64,000 bases of DNA from Hyposmocoma kahamanoa (GCF_003589595.1 NW_020653200.1:6468298-6532297), one strand, 5' to 3'. Shown: positions 22,781 through 36,760, counted from the first letter of the stretch. Made by a program: numbers and translations. The notes: generated by a model from the sequence alone, not told the origin.

Positions 22781-24987
22781 ACATATAATTTAGCTCTAAA
22801 CTAAAACTTTAATGTAGTTAAGTTTGAAAGATTACATATTTACATTCGGGCCTCTGTGTATTATGTATAAGTATATACCTATACGAAATATAACGAGAAT
22901 CAGGTGGTAGGAGACGATAATGTCTTCAAATTATTTTAAACGACCTGCCGCAGCCGCGGCTAGCGTATACGCTGCTATACCGGACAAATTAATTCGTTCC
23001 GTGGATGATTAGAATTTAGTGCACTTGACAATTTTTAAGTAAATTTACGTTTTTTCGTGAATTTGTATCGCCATATCGTTTTTTGCGCTTAAGATTTCCC
23101 GTCGGAAATATTTTCCCATCGATGTTGCGGTAATTATATCGGTAGGTACTTACTGTTCTGCAATTTGCTATTCAATCAAAAATGTATAGAGGAAAAGGGA
23201 TACAAAAATGTTTAATAAGTGCAGAAGTAAACGTATGAATAACCATTTGAGAATTTTATTAATTCGAGAAACCAACACACGAACAGAAAAAAAATGTTTA
23301 ATTAAACGTAGGTAATTTCTACCTCTTAATTTATATTAGAATTGTTGGAAATTTCTTATGGTTTACCAGCACCAATAATTTCTATGTTAGAATAGTTGAT
23401 ATAATAGGTTCCAATATTTTTACATCTTTTTCAACCGGTATCTAAATAAATAAACTGGCAAAGTCCACAAATTCATATTAAATGTACAACAGTGATTGAA
23501 ATAAGTTTTGAATCTCTTCACAGCATTGTGCCTTTTCAGATCTTATGGGAATATCACTTGTGTACATTGTACTTATTCTAAACTTTTCGAGAAGTTTACA
23601 AATTATTGCTTCTGTAATGTACCCAAGGCTGTTTCCTTTGGGAATTTGTAATCATTGCTTCTTACTTCCTTTTACAAGGCAATAAAGGTGATTGAATACA
23701 TAATTGGTGCTGTTTTTTCGTGTTAAGGCATAAACTGCAAATTCTTGCACATTTGTGACTACGTAATATTAAGTGCATCACCGTTCTTGCTCGCCAACAA
23801 TGAAGATAAAGCTAGGGCTTTTGTGTATACCGAGTCTGACTGTGGTAATGTGCTCCACCTAGAGTGTATATATGTGTCGCCTGACTACGAAAACTAACCT
23901 TTGTTTAGCGAAATGTTCCGCATGTCATACACTACATACACCATGACGTCATCAATAATTCAATAGGACGGACACTAGCCGCCTTACGTACACATTATAA
24001 AAACTAAACGGAACGACTTGTGGTAACTTAGTTTCTGAAGTGAATATATCAACGACATCACACAGTCAGTGTCCTAAACTCGATAACTTGCTACAAAATC
24101 CATCAAGAGGCACCACTTTGCACAATTACGTTGTGGAACATGATGATGGTCTGAAAAGTAGTGGGTTTTTTGTTGCTTTACGTAATATAAAAAAAATATA
24201 TTTTTTTATTATATATATACACATTTGTATATATACACAAATTTTTATTTATACTTACTTACGACCTGCAGCAGGGAAGTACCGGTTTGAAACAACCGGC
24301 ATAGTTAGTACCCACGACCTTTTATTGTGCAATTTTGTTTTTTTTTATTGGACGTTGTTACCCCCCATAATAAATTTATATTAATGATGACCTCGTCATT
24401 TTGTTTTAATAATAAAAGGGACGAACGTCACAGTATTTTGTTATTGTCATTTTGAGTATAGCCTGAACCTATTGCTTTTTTTTCTATTCCAAATGGTTGA
24501 CTGGTAGGGAATATCATTAAGTTCGTCATTTTACTTTATTGTATGTTGCAAAAAAGTTTAAATAAATAGAATATAAGATAGTACTTAAAATTACCAACCG
24601 AGTCACCAAATGTTACAAACAATCTGTTGCAGTAACATAAAATGTCTATAAAACACTAAGACGGTTCTAGAAATAAAAAACAACTAGTTCTCTCATAAGT
24701 TCCCTTTTGTAAACAATACTGTAGTCGTCACGAATAAAAGAACAAAATAAAATTAGATAGGTAAAGTGCGTACCAACAATAAAAACGTAATTAGGTACAT
24801 AATAATACTATATGTTGTAGAACTCATGAGGTAAGGACGAAAGACGCATCATCATTATAGACCCTGATTTACATACAGCGTTATTGGCACTCAGTTGAGT
24901 AAGTAATACATTGTTGTCGATACGGTTGATGTCAATGTAATCTGTACGTTATTAAAACAAAAATGTATTCCTTAGTTCAGAGCTGGC

Positions 24988-25283
24988 TTTTTTGTAATGC
25001 CCAGTGACGGGACGAGTAAGTCGTGCGCCTGGTTGATTGAACAACGATACGCCTGTTCATAGAGCTTTAAATCGCAAAGATCTGAGAGACCCTGCCACTG
25101 CGCCTGTCACCCAGAGACATAAGTTGACAAGTCTCATGTGCCTACAATTTTCATCAGCACCCTTACCCTTAAAAACCGGAACGCAGTAAAGCTCACAGCA
25201 CCGCTTGGAGGCAGACATAGGCAAGGCGGCGGCAGTACTTCCCTGGACGAAATCTTTCACAACCAGCTCCACTGCTACTAAAA
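24988..25283 (-). repeat. Retroposon family B, copy 1 (reverse)
   Basis: Begins after a T run with GACGGGACGAGTAAGTCGTG and contains CAAAGATCTGAGAG, CCAGAGACATAAGTTGACAA, CTTACCCTTAAAAACCGGAA and TCCCTGGACGAAATCTTTCA. Five copies occur in the window: 24988, 36858 and 47325 in reverse, 31853 and 62955 forward. All end (in sense) at an A-rich run, which fits retroposition by a LINE. ORFs across them are accidental. Confidence 0.75.
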
Positions 25284-27169
25284 TATTAGTCAACGCCCAT
25301 AGACTACATACTTTTAGACAGCTTTTTTTTTATTGGAAGAACGGAAGGACGGCTGTCCTATAGAACTAAAATAAAAGGTCAATAATATTGGAGATTGGAT
25401 AAAAACTTCAATAATATTGGAGAGCCAAATTTAGGACTTCACCAATAGACACACATTAAGTTGAAATTAATGAGCCTTAAATTATAATTATATAACTATT
25501 TAACATACTAAGACAAATTCGCAACACCGATAAAACAAATACCTACACGCCAAAAAACAAATTACTATAAAAGCATTACCGATGCAACACTGGAGTTAAA
25601 AAGGTCAATATCAACCTGGTTGGACAATACATTAAAGCTATATTACTATAGGTACACATGAGACGAGTTAATTTATAAGGTATTCATTTATAATGTGTTA
25701 CTTGACAGCACTATCTAACGTTGAACATCCTGTCCTTTTCTTTGTGATAACGAAAGAGCTGCACTGAATTTTAATTAAGTTTAGTTTGCGTAGGCGTGAA
25801 TCGACTTGATACTACTTATGCAAACGTACAGCATTTTGGCTTGTACGTAATTATATTTCTTACGAATTTGAAACTTATATTCTGAGTACCTGATACTTAC
25901 TCACGAATGAAGCAATATTGAAGTTTTAAACTTAGTCATTTAGCTGCAGGACCCTAAAAAGTCTCATGTTTCGCGGTTCATCAGTCGCATTGTAATAATA
26001 ATGGCGTTGGCGATGGCGCCCGTGACTGCCATCCGCAGATCGCATGACTCCCACCAATGCCAACCAACACAATTGAATTCGTTCAATACTTATTTACGAA
26101 GACTGAAATTCTTTATGAACAGAATAGTTAAATCCTAGTGTAAATTAGCAGACCTAGACATGAGAGACATTACAGTACAACTACTATTTTTTACAGAAAT
26201 AGTATGAAGCGGTTTTCTAACCAAGAAGCGCAACTTCCCTGGCTATAAAACCGCTTTATTATGATATGATTTTAAAAAATCAATCTATTTTATGTTATGT
26301 ACACTCGTTTACCTTGATTTAAAACAAGAAATTTAAGAACGCCACCAAATGATTGAGGATAAATATGAAAATAAAGTAGAATGTGTTCTGGCAAAACAAA
26401 AACTTAGATACGCATTTTTGGAGTTTCATTTTAGCGTGAGCTGTGATTAGATTTGATTATGACCATAAATGCACTTTTTGGTTGCAGTAATGTTTTTTAA
26501 ACCATCATCACTAAAATTTGCAATCAGGATTGCAATATTATTTTATACTCTTGCTTCATTATGAAACCTTTTCCGTCTTTGTATGTAAGTATTTCTTAAT
26601 GAATAAAATTCCAAATATTTCCTACCTCATAAATAAGACAAAAGGTCAAAGTATATCTACAATATGTCTACTTATTACTAGTCTATATAATATATACATT
26701 TATTTACATGTTACTTATACCTACTCGCCTACAAAAACAAGATTTAAACTCGAATTAATAGTACTAATTTTAAGCCAATATAGTGACCTCCACCTTTCAT
26801 TCGTTATTTTTAAAGCACTCTTTTACTGGTATCTACGTCATTATTGTGCCGTAATATAGTAACAATTGATTTCACAACAGTTTACCACAAACACCGTTGG
26901 ATTTCACTTGTTTGAACTCTCACTGCGTTGCAGTTTAGCCTACCAGTCCCTTTAAATTAAATGACACGACTTTTAGATTTGATCACGACACAATTGCCGC
27001 CACACAGTAGTGGTAAGGTTACTTATTAAAAGTATTTACTTTAAAACTGCTCTAAACAATCATGAAATCGATTCACTAGGATAGTTGCAGGTTGTGACAA
27101 CTCTATAGCGTAAATAGCTGCAAGGGTAAACAACTACGACGTAACGTATAGTAATTCAAATATAATCCC

Positions 27170-27204
27170 CATTAGATGAACTCAAACGTTGAGTTCATCC
27201 AATG
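27170..27204. repeat. 35-bp near-perfect palindrome
   Basis: Centred on an ACG: GATGAACTCAA / TTGAGTTCATC arms, extending to CATT(A/G) on both sides with a single mismatch. It lies in bestrophin intron 2. Confidence 0.85.
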
Positions 27205-27507
27205 AGGTTTTTTCCCCTTTAGGAAAGGAGTAATGTTCGTGCAGAATCAGGCTTAGATTTTGAAAAATAACGTACCAATAACAATATTAACGTGACATTA
27301 GATGTGTTTTTTAAAGGGTTCATTAGTTACTTTGTTATAAGACCCTTCCACTTTTAATCACAATCGCAAGTTCTCGACACGTGTTCCGCGTACATTAAAT
27401 TATAACCATGACCATGACAAAGATTTCAATCACTTTTCCAAGGACGTCGAATTGTGTAAAATATACAATTTAATTGATATACAGGTGTTTGTTTTTAATC
27501 AGCATAG

Positions 27508-28090
27508 TATGGGGAAATCTGAAACTATAGAAAATACAGGGAAACTATCGTATGAACATTAGTCTTCTTTGTGAAAATAATTTCGGCATAGTCAATTTTT
27601 GGCCAAGCGCGAGTTGTCCATAAAAATGAATAAAATTGTTTTTTTTTAATGCTGATCGACTCAGTTTCATATAAGGATAATTTTAGTAATTAAAGAAAAA
27701 CTCGGTGCAGTAGAAGTTGGTTAAAAATAAAATAATTTTCACACAAAATGAATAAAATTTACTATTTTTTCAATGCTGATAGATTGAGTTTCATGTAAGG
27801 ATCATTTTATTGTATTGATTGGAAGAAAAAAACCGTGATTTGGAAAACATTTTATTAAATTTGACAAACTTCTGCTGTCCCAATTTTTTTCTTCCAATAT
27901 AATAAAAGGATCCATACATGAAACTGAGTCGATCAACAATAAAAAAATTAATCAATTTTACTCATTCGCTTGACCAAAAAAGTTACTGTGCCAAAATTAT
28001 TTTCACAAAAAAGGACTTAATGGACCCTGGCAGTTTCCCAGTACAACTCCTATGGTTTCGGATTTCTCCATACTGCCCTAGTTAAACAAG
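27508..28090. mobile_element. Foldback element with nested inverted units
   Basis: The ends are long imperfect inverted repeats: TATGGGGAAATCTGAAAC on the left and GTATGGAGAAATCCGAAACC read in reverse from the right. Further pairing runs inward through GTGAAAATAATTT and the TCGACTCAGTTTCAT block. Internal units carrying GCAGTAGAAGTTGG (27708) and its reverse ACTTCTGCTGTCCC (27867) face each other. The same unit is tandem at 120-565. No ORF is present. The class is unresolved. Confidence 0.7.
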
Positions 28091-28734
28091 CACACTGTAC
28101 CTATATTATTTAGAGTTTATATTACTTTGTTTTGGTATTTCTTTCACACATTATTTCATCTTGTATTTACCACTTCTAAAGATGGTTCACGTGCACACAG
28201 TGCACCCACTACTGTATCACTTCATCAATAATCATCGCCATAACAGATGCACGCTTGTCCACGAGCGAGACGATTAATGACGAACAATGGTACGCGGGTC
28301 TTGAAAATGCCTATCCGCTCTGGCCTGGATAGTCCCAAATAGTACTTTACGAGAAACACAGATGTAGTAGTAGTGTGTTCCATTCCATGGTTGGAGGAAC
28401 GTTTCGTGCAAATAGCTGGTGTATTGATTATGAGGGAATATAACACATCTGGAGTGTTCCATACATGTTGTATGCGCAGTATTCCATTTACCTGTTGTAT
28501 GTAGTATTTGTGTTACTGTACATTATCAACTAAAACAAATTGTAATATGAGTAGTGTTGACTCAGCGTTCCTAGTTTTATAACTTATAAGTATATAATTT
28601 TAAAAATATTTACATATTTCTATATATCGTCTATTCATGTCAACACAATTAATAAAATCATCAAGCACCAAAGTCTGGACTTTTCATATTTTAAAGTAAA
28701 AGTCAGTGCCACCTGAACCTCAAAACATCACTTT

Positions 28735-28925
28735 TTGAATTTTAGTCTATTTGTCTGTGCGTTTGTGCACGCTAATCTCCAGAATGGTTAAACCAATTTA
28801 GATGTAATTGATTTAGTGTTCGTTTCATTGAAATCGGTTGACACAAAACAAAAATAATATGTCAATTTTAAAGTGTCTCGCTCGGGTACGACATTGACCA
28901 AGTGTTGTATGTACATAAAAATACA
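28735..28925. repeat. Possible Helitron-like or LINE debris
   Basis: Contains TGTCTGTGCGTTTGTGCACG, GCTAATCTCCAGAATGG and TTTCATTGAAATCGGTTGAC, phrases I associate with nonautonomous repeats in moth and butterfly genomes. A short match (TTTATTGAAATCGGTTACCG) occurs near 33260. The termini were not identified. Confidence 0.3.
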
Positions 28926-30983
28926 GAGATGCTAAAATATTAGTTGTGAGTAGACCTACAACAGGTTATGCCTAGCTTTTATATTTAAACCACAATAACG
29001 GTTTTAACGATAAAAATAAAACGATTGCCTGGTGTGGATCTCAGTAGGAGCTGCTTTTCGGATGGCCTACTCTGCGCGGCCCCATTGCGTGTAACTCAAG
29101 AAATCTGTATGCATTAGCTACGTCATTATCCCCGATGGCTGTACTTCCAATCGTAGGAAAGAATTGCTGCGAGGAATATGTATGTAATAAATAAGTAACC
29201 GACAGAGTTTCTTTTTTATTATATTAGTACGATCTGTGCATATGAAATCGCGGGCACAACTAGTAATATGTATATAATGCATCCGACAATGCATAGCAAA
29301 ACTATGTTATAAATAAATCTGTATAATTGTGATTCTTGTTCTACATAACGTGTCGATCATCGTGGTGAAAGGATTTGCACCAGACCTACAGTAAAAGAAT
29401 GGTAGGTACGTCGTGCGGCGAGGCTCAATTCATGCACCCCTAATAATTGTGATTGTAAACATACATGATAAAAAAATGGACATGACAGGCTTTCTTATAA
29501 CTTTGGTTTTCTTGTCGCACCACAACAATATTATTGCATTAGGAGTTTTTGACAGAAAAATCTGTTAGTCTGGAAACTTTCATTGGTACTGATGATAACA
29601 TGCGAAACTAAAATAAATTTAAATCCCTACCAACCTCAAATTATTCCAAGCCTGAAATATTTCCGTTTAATTTTGAGTCATTCATACCTTACATATTTAT
29701 TGCTCGTGAAGTTAATTTTTCATAAGTGGACTCACTTTTCTAATAGCTAAATTATTTTAAGGATTAGAAAAATAAGTTCGAAACAGCCATTGACATAATC
29801 ACTCGCACACATATACACACATTGACGGTTGCGGTGTGATAAAATATTTTAATTCCTGTGCCCTAGGTTTTATATATATGTCGCAGTCAATGGCGTAATA
29901 AGCTGCATTACAAATCGTCTGACCGATTTACGAAACGGCGCTGTTTTGTAAAGCGGCTGACTGTCAGGTGGAATGTCCTTAGATATATTGAATAAAACCA
30001 TAATAAAACAGTGGCTTACGCTAATATTAAATCGAATTCAAATACAATTGTCTAAAAACTTATCTTTTATAGCGGTGCGGCGTGCAGATAGTGGTACGTT
30101 TCGCCCTGTGACTTATTTTTTTCTTTACATTACTACTAGAATATTTAAAACCAATAAGAAGTTATTTATGGTAGGAATAAATTTATTCAAAGTTAATAAC
30201 GTAAGTAAATGTGTCTAAAGATTTTACTCATAAAAAAGGAATACAAAATATATTCGTGAATTTGGCCTTTAATTTTGTTTCAATCAATAACAACAAATAT
30301 TTAACGCTCCTAAGAAGAACCCGCATTTTGTTAAAATTGTAACGAAACAATTGATTTCGCATTCGCATGCTATCCCTATATGCTCTAAGCATGCTATTAT
30401 GGAATTAACTCCGCTCAACATTTTAATTAAAACCAAACTTGTGGAATATACGATGAATATAAGATGCGCTGTTTTCTCACAAATGTATCTAGAACCAAAA
30501 AAATCATGAATTGCATAACTACAAACAGACGTGGCGAGGGTTTAACCGACACGATTTTGTGCTAACCTGTTTTTTGTCCTAGTTAAACAATGTTCTATTA
30601 TGGTTACAAAATTCGTATATAACGATAATTTTTACCATATTTTTGGTGATATAGAATGAAGTCGAAACAATGCAACATACAAGGAACACAAAAACTTTTG
30701 TAATGTTTACAGAAAACCCTCTCACATGATACCCCTTGATATTTCAATTTGTTTTTTTAATACACAATTTTTTTGAAGTAGCAGTCGAGAAACTTTGAAA
30801 GATTTTCTTCATACATGTACAAATATGGCAAATTTGATGTCTGTACCGATCTATAATGCTAATTCAAGCACATATTTAATCCTGGCCAGTTATTAAACAA
30901 TGAATTCCACCATAAAACCATATTAATATATTTGGGGACAATTGTTTGTGCTTTTAACGTAAATATTTCATTATTTTTCACAG

Positions 30984-31155
30984 AATATTTGAGAAAGTTC
31001 GACAGTACTTCGGGGCACAGAGCGAGTCGATCCCTATGTCGTTCGTACTCGGATTCTACGTTAGCCTCATAGTAAAAAGGTGGTGGGAGCAGTACAAACT
31101 TCTACCATGGCCAGACACATTGGCCCTATTCATCTCCGCTGGCATACCTGGAGCG
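30984..31155 (+). CDS. Best: Bestrophin, coding exon 3 (neck and TM2)
   Basis: The acceptor TTTTTCACAG ends at 30983 and the donor GCG|GTAAGT follows 31155. It encodes residues 61 (split Arg) to 118: IFEKVRQYFGAQSE, then IPMSFVLGFYVSLIVKRWWE, then QYKLLPWPDTLALFISAGIP. The hydrophobic neck residues of bestrophin channels (human Ile76, Phe80, Phe84) correspond to Ile77, Phe81 and Phe85 here and are all kept. The RWW-QY-LPWPD stretch is a family signature. The exon ends in phase 0, feeding directly into DETGRLMRR of exon 4 even though the intron is 26.5 kb. Confidence 0.95.
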
Positions 31156-31278
31156 GTAAGTACTATAATACATACTTACATTGTGTAAGTTTTCATAAAC
31201 TGTACTTTGTTTTGCCTTACCGGTTTCAAGACATACTTAACATATGTATGTAGGTGAAAAAAAGTTTATTTTAACTGA

Positions 31279-31551
31279 GGCTGCTGACAGATTGCTTGCA
31301 GTTCGATCTCGGCTTCATGAAGTCGGTTTCAATTGCATGTAGTCGGGGTTTCGGATAGCGAAGTCGGTTTCAACTTCATGCAGTTGAGGACTCGGATAAC
31401 GACTCACGCATTACTGCATGCAGTCGAAATCGACAGTGTGCAGTTAATGTGTGAAGTCGTTATTAACTTCATGCAGTCGTGGTCTCGGCTACAGAAGTAG
31501 ATTGCGACTTCACGCATTAACTGTAAACATGCAGTCAATCTGTTAGCAGCC
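31279..31551. mobile_element. MITE with GGCTGCT ends and ATGCAGTCG motifs, copy 1
   Basis: The left tip GGCTGCTGACAGATTG (31279-31294) and the right tip in reverse GGCTGCTAACAGATTG give 16-bp inverted ends with one mismatch. Flanks TTAACTGA and TAAGCTGA could be a decayed 8-bp target duplication. The interior is packed with variants of ACTTCATGCAGTCG and GGTCTCGGATAACGACTTC in both orientations. It sits 120 bp downstream of bestrophin exon 3. Confidence 0.7.
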
Positions 31552-31852
31552 TAAGCTGAGAACCGACCTTATAGAAAGTTCTTGAGTGTATGTTGAAATA
31601 GAAGTCGAATCGGTGCATTGCGTTGCGAAAAATGCTAAAGGATTACTCCTTTTCATTATTTTCTTGTTATTTATGAAATTGTGTTTGCCCAAAACATCAA
31701 TTGCGCTAGCGAATAAATTTGTCCAATGCGAATGCTGTAGCGACTATTATTGTTCTATAGGGCCTAGTTTAGAGAATGAATTCATTATTGTATAAGAAGG
31801 ACGGATTTCAAGACTCGCGTTTCACACACTTCGTCACTCTATTATAATATCA

Positions 31853-32155
31853 TCATCATTTAGTAGCAGTAGAGCTCCTTGTGAAAGAGTTCGTCCAGGC
31901 AAGTTCTATTTCTGCCGCATAGCAGTAATGTCACCATTACTGTGTTCCGGTTTTGAAGGGTAAGGGTGCTGGTGAAATTACAGGCACAAGGGACTTGTCA
32001 ACTCATGTATCAGGGTGACGAACGCATTAGCATTGCCCCTCACATCTTTGTAATTTAAAGCTCTGAGCAGCATTGCAACTGTTATGGACAGGCGTGTAGC
32101 TTACCATCAGGCGCACGACTTGTTCGTTCCGTCATTTGATATTATTAAAAAATCG
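31853..32155 (+). repeat. Retroposon family B, copy 2
   Basis: Sense copy: GTGAAAGAGTTCGTCCAGGC, GTGTTCCGGTTTTGAAGGGT, ATTACAGGCACAAGGGACTT, TTACCATCAGGCGCACGACT, ending at ATTATTAAAAAA. Compare 24988-25283. Confidence 0.75.
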
Positions 32156-34884
32156 TTGTCGTCAAAAACTTCAAAGTACATACGTAGATGTCGTAGATTG
32201 TCGATTAAATTGGATCATTATTGGTATTCCTCCCTTTCGCTATATTGTGTAAGTGGACACTTGGTTTATTAATATGAAAATGTGTATCGATTTTTTTCTT
32301 CGTAATTCGATTTGTATAATTAGACGAAAGGACATTAAGTAGGATCAAAATGTGATATTAATATTAATAAAATGTAATATTTAAAGTATTCTCTAGATGA
32401 ATTATACTTCATACAATACGCTATTTTTCGAATGTACTTTGTTCAATGTAATGTTAATGTACCGTGGGGAAGATGACTCATCCAGTCATAATTAGTTTGT
32501 CAAGTAACACCAAGGTAACTTGGTTGCATCTTTTTCCTTAATTTGTTAGAATATTTAGAATGAAAATGTATTAGATGTTTTCCAATGTCGCCGTTATTCC
32601 AGTGCAGAGAAACCAACATAAATCCTTGTATGGCTTCCTCGAATTGTATAGTATAATATATACATACTTGTAATATATATACTCCACACATTCCACAGAA
32701 ACAATAGTAAAAACAAGTATAGATGATATTAACATCCTATACCAAGTTCAGGAACTTTTCCACCTGGATGAACTTAGCAGAGGCAGACTAATTTCATTCA
32801 ACAAAAAACCTGTCAAGTTCGCCGGTTAAAAGTGATAAATAGGATGTATGGTTGACATAATGAAGATAGATTTGGATTTATAAACGCAAATAAATCGTAT
32901 TACAATTTATACAATCTTTAAAACTGGCTCAAATAAGCTGTGTGAAAATGATAGCATTTATTTAGAAGTTTATTATTTATAAGTTTACCTATTACGATAG
33001 ATAGATATTTCTATTACGAAAGGTACTGCAATTTTTATGCTGTATATTTGTCTGCATTAGCGTTTGCTATTACGCAAATAAAGTGTAAGTATATTTTTTG
33101 ACAGTATGCTTTATGAAATAATTAGATAATATTAAAACAACACAACAAAAATGAAAAATATTGAGATTGTCAAACAAAAATGATATGTATATAATCTCAG
33201 TACAGAGTACTAAAAAACTGACCTCAAAAGTACGTGGAATTACATTTAATTACCAAGTTTTATTGAAATCGGTTACCGGAAAGTGCGCAAACCCGGATTC
33301 ATCCCCTAGTTCGCCACTATACGGGACTTGACACTGGAGATAATAAAAAATCGGTTCTTACTACTCAAAGTATATTGAGAGAGAAAAACGCCTTGAATTG
33401 GAGAATAGCAAAATCAATCATTCAAATAATTGCTCCTTATAATAAAATTTGGCGCTATTGTGCCTAGGCGTCGAGTTGCGGACACCAGCCCGTTACACCA
33501 AGTACCAAGTACATGATAGAATGTACTTTATCCGATCATATAAAATACTGAAAATAGGCTAAAATAGAAGTCTAAAATGAAAAACGAATTCTAATTATTC
33601 AAGAATAAAATATCTAACTTTGTACAAAATTTTTATATGGAAATATTTGTCATTAAGCACTACAGAGAACCTGCTAAATTTTGGTTTTCAACCGAAGGCC
33701 TATTAGTAATTAAATTCACATTTGTCCCAAAAGTTGCAAATTACCCTGCGGTTTGATGACACGCCGCACCGCCAGCTGCACCGTCTGTCGCCATCATTGG
33801 GCGCTTGTCGACGTCGGCTCTGTGTCAAATTTTCTCCTTTCCACATTAATCTACAGCGCGCGGATTGTGAGACGCGAGGATTGATCCCTCCCCCACACCG
33901 CACCTGCTAACTAGGCTCGTTTTAATATAACATAATATCGTCTGCTTAAGGGTAAAACCACTTAGGTGGCATTTTCCACAAAAAATCTCCAAATTATGTA
34001 CATAATGTAAAAAAATCACCATCTTTCAGCGGATAAAACTCTTATTGAGTTTATAGCTGTTTTGTTATTGAGTTTCATGTGCAGAAAGATAGTGATTTTC
34101 CTACCATAGCTATTTATATTAAAGACTGTTTGTTAAAATGTCACCTCTGTAGTTTTACCTTTAAACAGATGATATGAAGGCGTAGGTATACTATAAGTCT
34201 TGATAATATGTATGTAAAAATTATGTTGGAGGTGGGTACTATTTTTTCTGTTATAATTCTGTGTTGTGACACTATAGAGCTTTATACAACGACAAAGCAC
34301 CTATGTTATAATAAATGATTTATGTGTTATGATGGTTATAAATGACAACAAAACTTGGCCATTGTAACTATACGACACTTAAACCGAGTTTCCTCAATAC
34401 AGTATCAGAATAAAGTAGTGCCGTGTTTTACACCATATCATATCGGTTTCATTACAATTCGTGTCGATAGACCGCTGGAAATATCAATTACTGAGAATTA
34501 CATATACTTCTCAGAATGCGAGTAATAAATACAACATTTAAAAAATATGTATGTAATTTGTACCTACTAACTTAAATGAAAAAGAATCTCAACACATTTC
34601 TTTAGTCTGCTCGTATTTATATTGACATTACATTGTTCGGGATTCATTAATAATAACAAATAATGTGTGCGGCTAAAAATCCATAGTCCAAACCGGTTCA
34701 ACCTGGATATGCTAAATACAGATACCAACAGAATATTGCTACAAAGCAATATGGCTGTCTGATAATATCTTGTCTTTTGTATGTACCAGTATTTTATTAT
34801 TGCGTCGAATAAAGAGTAAACGTCTTTTAATAAAAAGAAAATATAAAAGAAACCCTCGATTAAATGTGTATAATATCAAACGTA

Positions 34885-35065
34885 CTAAGTCCTTATCAAC
34901 TTCATGCAGTCGAGGTCTCGGATAACGACTTCACTCATTAAGCTTCAGCCGAGATCTATTGCATGCAGTTAACATATGAAGTCGTTATCAACTCCATGCA
35001 GTCGTGGTCTCGGCTGCATGAAGTTGATTACGACTTCATGCATTAACTGCAAACATGCAGTAGGC
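34885..35065. mobile_element. ATGCAGTCG MITE, copy 2 (truncated)
   Basis: Shares TCAACTTCATGCAGTCGAGG, TCTCGGATAACGACTTCA and TTAACTGCAAACATGCAGT with 31279-31551 but lacks recognisable GGCTGCT tips. It lies in the same intron, 3.3 kb away. Confidence 0.6.
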
Positions 35066-35883
35066 CACAGGTAATTCTCTAATCTTAGGCCCAACGCGAG
35101 TATATTGCATTTACCGTGTTTTTTAGACGTTTTCTTTTACATCAACGGATTATAATGAACTAACTATAAGAACAAAACAAAAAATAATGAAGTCCTCAAT
35201 TAAATATTTTGATCTAGGAAGCGACAAAAAATTCCGCTTTTTCACATCAAGTATTATTTAGTTACAAAAATAGAGGATGTCAAAACAAGGCAAACAATGT
35301 GAATACTTCGTTTTTAATAGTACTTAATAAAATTATAAAAGTCTGTACACATGTACATGCGTAAAGAAGTATTTAAATATGTACATACAAGTTATGACTT
35401 TTTAAAGCTGTAATTCTGTTTAACATCCAGTAGATACTTACTTTGGTACTGAGCAATAGAGATAAAAAGTAACTGTGTACCAATACGTCTACATAGTTCT
35501 TAGAATCGTGCTTATTGTCTTTTTTGTTCCCAATTCACAAAGTCATTTAAACGTTAATTCGTCACCAAAACGTGTATACTTACGTAAGTATTGTTTGTAG
35601 ATACAATCCGCGATAATTGTGTTTTTGTGTACACGTCATCTTGTCAGTTTTGACTTTTGGGAAATAAACCATCAACCTAACGAAATCAGGTAACAAATGC
35701 GCGCTAAACAAGTAGATCATAATATTTTGTTCAGACATTCCACAAAATGTCTTATCGATTGCCGCAACCAATCTGTATTCAGTAAAAGTCTAGCTAGATG
35801 CACGTTGTTTGTATTTTTATGCACTTTCTAAAATACTACGATAGATAACTTTAACAATTAAGTACCTACTCATTGGCAAGCAG

Positions 35884-35919
35884 TAAGTAAAGCAGCGGGA
35901 TATCCCGCTGTTTTACTTA
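35884..35919. repeat. 36-bp palindrome
   Basis: The perfect core CAGCGGGATATCCCGCTG (35893-35910) has flanking TAAGTAAA / TTTACTTA arms. One base pair between core and arms is mismatched. Confidence 0.9.
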
Positions 35920-36671
35920 ATACAAGGGTAAATGTAATGAAATCAAAATTAATTCAATTTTTTCATTTTTAAATGTCGCTTAGGTCTTTGCGTCGATGTA
36001 GGTATAATTTCCAATCCAATCCAATCCAAAGAAATCCAAGTAAAAATAACGGATACTTTGATAGTTTAGTTTGGGTTATTTATAAAATAATTCTGAAAAA
36101 TTTTAGATCTGCAGGCGCAAGCGATAATTATACATTATTGTTGATGACCTGAGATATTTATTTGACCGTAAATTTACACAACAAAACTTCGTGTCGTAAG
36201 TTCTGCATTATCGAAAAGTATGCGAATGAAACACAAAAATATTTTGTATACCTGTACTTATCAATGTACCTAGACATATTATTAATTAACTATCAATCAT
36301 TTTGATTTTGTTAAAATTCGTGGTCTAAGTAAAGTTGTTCACTGTACCCCATCGACTACCTTCGAGTAGTTCCTGCGCCATTGAGTATGAATAATCAAAA
36401 CATAAAACATCCTATCATCCATTCAACCACAGTATCTCATTTGCTATTTTTCAAAGGTATATTCTTCCAGCAGTTGCTTATCTCCTTTATTACACTAATA
36501 TAACTACTATTATTTGTAATTTTATAGTTTATTGAACGTCACGATCTTTGTCCACCATCATATTCAATTATTTTTGTGAAATTACTGCACTACTTTGTTA
36601 CAATTATTAATACAAAGTTCGATGTTTGAAAAACTTTGAAATATGAAATGGCAAATGACATGTTTGAAATT

Positions 36672-36760
36672 CTTTCGAGCCGGCTGGATTCGAACCATCG
36701 TTTTCCTGCAAACCATGCCAGACGCTATGCCAACTAAGTCACTAAGTTTCGCTAGTTCGT
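36672..36760 (-). repeat. tRNA-like SINE head, reverse
   Basis: On -, GACTTAGTTGGCATAGCG resembles box A and GGTTCGAATCCAGCCGG resembles box B, spaced as in a tRNA. The ends do not make a convincing acceptor stem, so I read it as a SINE head or tRNA pseudogene. It is a different family from 1197-1399. Confidence 0.5.

Larger units (their letters stand above)
21900..30983 (+). other. Bestrophin intron 2
   Basis: 9.1 kb. The stretches 22800-24980, 25300-27160 and 28930-30980 hold no recognised gene. A run of TA-rich microsatellite-like sequence lies near 24190-24260. Confidence 0.8.

Noticed and set aside
33703..33910. Cys/Arg-rich ORFs on both strands
   Set aside because: A G+C-rich patch gives open frames on both strands with no recognisable motif, probably repeat debris.
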